From Paenibacillus xylanilyticus (GTDB lineage: Bacteria > Bacillota > Bacilli > Paenibacillales > Paenibacillaceae): DNA of 64,000 bases. Of this stretch, positions 59,809 to 64,000 are shown piece after piece; the first letter of the stretch is position 1; each line of letters starts with the position of its first letter. The position numbers and the translations under genes are program-made. Below the pieces are notes generated by a model. That model was not told the DNA's origin and made no database searches. It was given only the letters and a program-made list of their open reading frames with translations. The stretch lies in assembly GCF_009664365.1 (NCBI RefSeq), contig NZ_CP044310.1:879001-943000 (forward strand), written 5' to 3'.

Positions 59809-59843
59809 AAGGAGAATCGGCACCCGGGCCATTCTCCTTTTGT
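59809..59843 (+). terminator. Terminator of the protease gene
   Basis: AAGGAGAAT/ATTCTCCTT stem with a GGC/GCC inner part, then TTTTG. Confidence 0.75.
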
Positions 59844-59844
59844 A

Positions 59845-59891
59845 TTGCTAAACTTCCAGTGATCTGTTAAAATACAGAACGAATGTTCAGT
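59845..59891 (+). promoter_or_regulatory. Promoter and operator of the tetR/MFS unit
   Basis: TTGCTA (59845-59850), 17-nt spacer, extended -10 TGTTAAAAT (ending 59873). Directly after it lies the near-palindrome ACAGAAC-GAAT-GTTCAGT (59874-59891), covering the start point. It is the probable binding site for the TetR protein encoded next. Confidence 0.65.
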
Positions 59892-59913
59892 ATGTAAGAG
59901 AGAGAGTGATGGG

Positions 59914-60513
59914 ATGAACAAAAAGCAACTTCAAACCGAGCAGACCAAGAAAAAACTTGCGGATGCCTCAAGAGCTCTTTTTGTACAAAAAGGCTATAAA
60001 GCGACGTCCATTGAAGATATTGTGGCTGCGACTGGCAGCAGCAAAGGAAATATTTATTACCATTTTAAAAGCAAGGAAGGCCTCTTTCTCTATCTGATTG
60101 ATGAGTGGGATCGGGAGTGGGAAGAGAACTGGGCTTCCAAGGAACATCTCTACAAGACATCTACGGAGAAAATCCATGGACTGATGGAGCAGCTTGTTCT
60201 GGATGACATGAATCACCCGCTGACGAAGGCAGCCGATGAGTTTTTCACGGGGGAAAAGAAAGAGAATGATATTGAGGAGCGCATTGCCTTGATGTTCGAG
60301 CGGCATATCCAGTTCAACAGACAACTGGTTCAGCAGGGCATTGAGAACGGTGAGTTTAAGGAAGACAATGTCGATCATCTGGCGTTGATTCTGGAAAGTG
60401 CCATTATTGGACTTAGCCAATTGTCTCGCGGGATGAAGTCAGAAGAGGCCGTGGCTTTATATCGCCAAGCAGCAAATGTATTCTTATATGGAATCTCCAT
60501 AACCAAGGCTTAA
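59914..60513 (+). CDS. TetR/AcrR family regulator
   Basis: A 199-residue repressor with the helix-turn-helix at about 12-58 (ADASRALFVQKGYKATSIEDIVAATGSSKGNIYYHFKSKEGLF). The C-terminal ligand domain resembles QacR/TetR_C-type regulators of multidrug pumps. It precedes an MFS exporter gene by 94 bases on the same strand and has an inverted-repeat operator over its promoter, so it likely represses itself and the exporter until a drug-like ligand binds. Confidence 0.9.
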   Translation: MNKKQLQTEQTKKKLADASRALFVQKGYKATSIEDIVAATGSSKGNIYYHFKSKEGLFLYLIDEWDREWEENWASKEHLYKTSTEKIHGLMEQLVLDDMNHPLTKAADEFFTGEKKENDIEERIALMFERHIQFNRQLVQQGIENGEFKEDNVDHLALILESAIIGLSQLSRGMKSEEAVALYRQAANVFLYGISITKA

Positions 60514-60607
60514 GATGGATTGAACACACCCACGGGCACCCATGAAGCAATACGTTTGCTCATCTATATAAACAGCAACATTTTGACAATTTACGGAGGA
60601 TACAATC

Positions 60608-61828
60608 ATGGCATTACTGACAAGAAACAGGGGCGCGCTCCTGCTGTTGATGTTTAATATTTTTCTCGTATTTACAGGTATTGGTTTGGTCGTACCAATC
60701 ATGCCTGCGTACATGGATCTGCTGCATATCACTGGGTTCACGGTTGGTTTGCTGGTCGCGGCATTTTCCTTTACCCAGTTTCTATTTTCTCCAGTAGCGG
60801 GCAGGTGGTCCGATTCATTCGGCCGTAAAAAGATCATTGTCGGCGGTATGCTGATTTTTGCCGTATCGGAATTCATGTTTGGTGCGGTCAATGCCCCCGT
60901 GCTGCTCTTTGCAGCCCGGATGCTCGGCGGGGTCGGTGCAGCAATGATTTTCCCTTCCATTATGGCCTACACCGCAGATATTACGACCGAAGAAGAGCGC
61001 GGTAAGGGGATGGGATTGATTAATGCAGCCATTACGACCGGATTCATTATTGGGCCGGGGATTGGTGGATATATCGCGGATTTCGGTATTCGGATTCCAT
61101 TTTATGCGGCAGGGGTTGCCGGATTGCTGGCAGCCATTATTACCCTGATGATCCTGCCGGAGTCGACAAGAAGCACTGGAGAAGCAAGTAAACCCGCTAC
61201 TGGTGCAGCAAAAGCCAAAACGCCGGGAATGGTATCCCAGCTGCTGAATTCCTACCGGGAACCTTACTTCTTCAGTCTGATTATCGTATTTGTCATGGCG
61301 TTTGGCCTGGCTAACTATGAGACAGTATTCTCTCTGTTTGTGGATCACAAATTCGGATTCACAACCAAGGATATTGCATTCATCATTACATTTGGCTCGA
61401 TCGCGGGTGCAGTCGTGCAGGTATCCTTGATCGGATGGCTGCTGAACAAGTTTGGGGAGAAGAAAGTGATTTCGGTATGTCTGTTCTTCGTGGCGGTGTT
61501 TGTACTGCTAACCCTGTTTGTGCACACGTACTGGCTCATCCTGGTGGTCACCTTTATTGTATTCCTGGGTATGGATATTTTGCGTCCTGCCATCAGCACG
61601 CAGATGTCCAAACTGGCAGAGGAACAGCAAGGTTTCGTGGCTGGATTGAACTCCGCCTACACAAGCTTGGGCAATATCGCAGGTCCGATTGTGGCTGGCG
61701 CCTTGTTCGATGTAAATATCAACTATCCGTATGTTTCAGCTGCTGCTGTTCTGGCCATCTGCTTCCTGTTATCCCTCCGGGTTCTCAGAGGGGTTAGACC
61801 GGCAGGGCAAGCGAAGACGGAAATGTAG
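60608..61828 (+). CDS. MFS multidrug/tetracycline-type exporter
   Basis: A 406-residue 12-helix major-facilitator protein. Motif A GRWSDSFGRKK (about 65-75) lies between helices 2 and 3, ARMLGGVGAAMIFPSIMAY (about 103-121) matches the helix-4 motif B, and GLINAAITTGFIIGPGIGGYIAD (about 136-158) is the antiporter motif C (GxxxGPxxGG) of drug:proton exporters. A long loop (RSTGEASKPATGAAKAKTPG) joins the halves. Resembles NorA/Bmr/YfmO-type pumps. Substrates unknown. Controlled by the upstream TetR gene. Ribosome site GGAGG. Confidence 0.9.
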   Translation: MALLTRNRGALLLLMFNIFLVFTGIGLVVPIMPAYMDLLHITGFTVGLLVAAFSFTQFLFSPVAGRWSDSFGRKKIIVGGMLIFAVSEFMFGAVNAPVLLFAARMLGGVGAAMIFPSIMAYTADITTEEERGKGMGLINAAITTGFIIGPGIGGYIADFGIRIPFYAAGVAGLLAAIITLMILPESTRSTGEASKPATGAAKAKTPGMVSQLLNSYREPYFFSLIIVFVMAFGLANYETVFSLFVDHKFGFTTKDIAFIITFGSIAGAVVQVSLIGWLLNKFGEKKVISVCLFFVAVFVLLTLFVHTYWLILVVTFIVFLGMDILRPAISTQMSKLAEEQQGFVAGLNSAYTSLGNIAGPIVAGALFDVNINYPYVSAAAVLAICFLLSLRVLRGVRPAGQAKTEM

Positions 61829-61860
61829 TCACAATTCATAACAATACGATGTAAAGCTTA

Positions 61861-61907
61861 AAAAACCAGTCGGTTACACATGATACATTGTGTAATCGAC
61901 TGGTTTT
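61861..61907. terminator. Bidirectional terminator between MFS and GH1 genes
   Basis: About 18-bp stem AAAACCAGTCGGTTACACA with its complement (one wobble) and T runs on both strands. Confidence 0.92.
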
Positions 61908-61926
61908 AATTTTTGGATTTGTATGA

Positions 61927-63348
<1,422 letters not shown>

Positions 63349-63376
63349 CTAGTTGAGTTTGGAATAAGCAAGCTGA

Positions 63377-64000
63377 TCAGACAACAAGAGTGAGCAGGAC
63401 ATCATTTTTCTGTACATGTTCCTGGGATGTTTCGAATACATCCACCTCGTGCTGTGTGAGGGTAACAATGACGGGAGTGACAGTTTCGTACCCGGCTTGC
63501 TTAATTTGTTCGATGTCAAATTGAATGAGCAGATCGCCCTGTCTGACGATGTCACCTTCCTGCACGACAGGCGTGAAATGTTTGCCTTTTAGCGCAACGG
63601 TATTGATCCCGATGTGAATCAGAATCTCGGTGCCGGTGCCAGTCGTTAACCCGATGGCATGCCCCGTTGGGAAGAGTGAAGTGACCACGCCATCCACGGG
63701 AGAAACAACTTCGCCAATCTCGGGAACGATCGCTAGTCCCTTGCCCATAGCACCAGTGGAAAAGGCAGGATCGTTGATCGTACTCAAAGCAACAGCTTTG
63801 CCCGTAAGTGGGCTATGAATTTGCTCTTTTTTGACCTCGGCAGTTTTCACCTCTGGAGCAGCAGGAACTTCTACCGCTTTTCTTTCGGAATTTGCACCTG
63901 TGTTTGTATCATTCGCATCCTTGACCTCTGAAACGCTGACCTTGGCTTTGCTCTCGTATCCGAACATGACGGTTAATACCGCAGCAATGGCGAAGGAACA
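63377..64000 (-). CDS. PTS beta-glucoside permease EIIBCA, C-terminal part (cut by window edge)
   Basis: The frame is open through base 64000, so only the last 207 residues are seen. FAIAAVLTVMFGYESKAK is the end of an EIIC membrane domain, followed by a linker (about 40 residues of Val/Glu/Ala/Lys) and a glucose-type EIIA domain: HSPLTGKAVALSTINDPAF, GKGLAIVPEIGEVVSPVDGVV, with the phospho-acceptor histidine in ILIHIGINTV and a final KNDVLLTLVV. An EIIC end fused to EIIA next to a 6-phospho-beta-glucosidase indicates a BglP-type importer. Antiterminator and regulator genes, if any, lie beyond the window. Confidence 0.88.
   Translation of the reverse strand, partial: CSFAIAAVLTVMFGYESKAKVSVSEVKDANDTNTGANSERKAVEVPAAPEVKTAEVKKEQIHSPLTGKAVALSTINDPAFSTGAMGKGLAIVPEIGEVVSPVDGVVTSLFPTGHAIGLTTGTGTEILIHIGINTVALKGKHFTPVVQEGDIVRQGDLLIQFDIEQIKQAGYETVTPVIVTLTQHEVDVFETSQEHVQKNDVLLTLVV

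Overview
The window looks like a chromosomal segment of a Paenibacillus species or a close relative in the Bacillales. The evidence is strong Shine-Dalgarno sites (AAAGGAG/GGAGG) with frequent TTG and GTG starts, many hairpin-plus-T terminators, S-layer homology, DUF4317, DUF4003 and SUKH proteins, catabolite-type operators, and carbohydrate phosphorylases and glycosidases typical of plant-associated Paenibacillus. I saw no rRNA, tRNA, CRISPR array, prophage or insertion sequence.

Layout. 1-8.2 kb: a tRNA-dihydrouridine synthase, a conserved small protein, a probable type I toxin with its convergent antisense RNA (about 1.87-2.2 kb), a MetE-like methyltransferase, a 1,124-residue HEAT-repeat protein and a solitary ABC-type ATPase. 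8.3-13.0 kb: a TetR-controlled operon (NCS1 permease, S-methyl-thiohydantoin-desulfurase-type protein, hydantoinase/oxoprolinase-type protein) with a perfect 16-bp palindrome at its promoter. 13.5-20.4 kb: DUF4317 protein, lipoprotein, AlkD-like DNA repair protein, then an SsuB/SsuC/SsuA-type importer plus a flavin monooxygenase for organosulfur compounds, preceded by a leader that can fold into mutually exclusive terminator and anti-terminator hairpins. 20.5-24.8 kb: AraC regulator divergent from a GH105 unsaturated rhamnogalacturonyl hydrolase and a GH112 phosphorylase, probably handling galactosyl-rhamnose from pectin. 25-34 kb: mixed housekeeping and stress genes (Nudix, SUKH, esterase behind a MerR-type promoter, phosphotransferase, DUF4003, amino-acid permease, general-stress SDR, SnoaL-like). 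34-46.6 kb: GH94 phosphorylase, 2H phosphoesterase, GNAT, YgjP-like metallopeptidase, DUF1801, GT39-like protein, CAP/SLH surface protein, and a small cluster of immunity-like genes.

46.9-53.1 kb (minus strand): a four-gene exopolysaccharide operon: a BcsA-like synthase with a PilZ c-di-GMP domain, a secreted membrane-anchored protein, an MBOAT O-acyltransferase and an AlgX/AlgJ-like protein. This set suggests a c-di-GMP-controlled, O-acetylated beta-glucan. 53.4-64 kb: CBS-pair protein, PBP2a-type transpeptidase, VOC protein, two tiny basic proteins, a zinc-ribbon/TPR membrane protein with an HtrA-like protease, a TetR/MFS efflux pair with operator, and a beta-glucoside unit (6-phospho-beta-glucosidase and the end of a PTS permease) running off the right edge.

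The most interesting items are the type I toxin-antitoxin locus, the attenuator-like leader of the organosulfur importer, the PilZ/MBOAT/AlgX polysaccharide operon, a dispersed hairpin repeat present twice, a MerR-type promoter without an adjacent regulator, and an apparent frameshift in an immunity-like gene. All functional assignments rest on reading motifs by eye; no database search was run.
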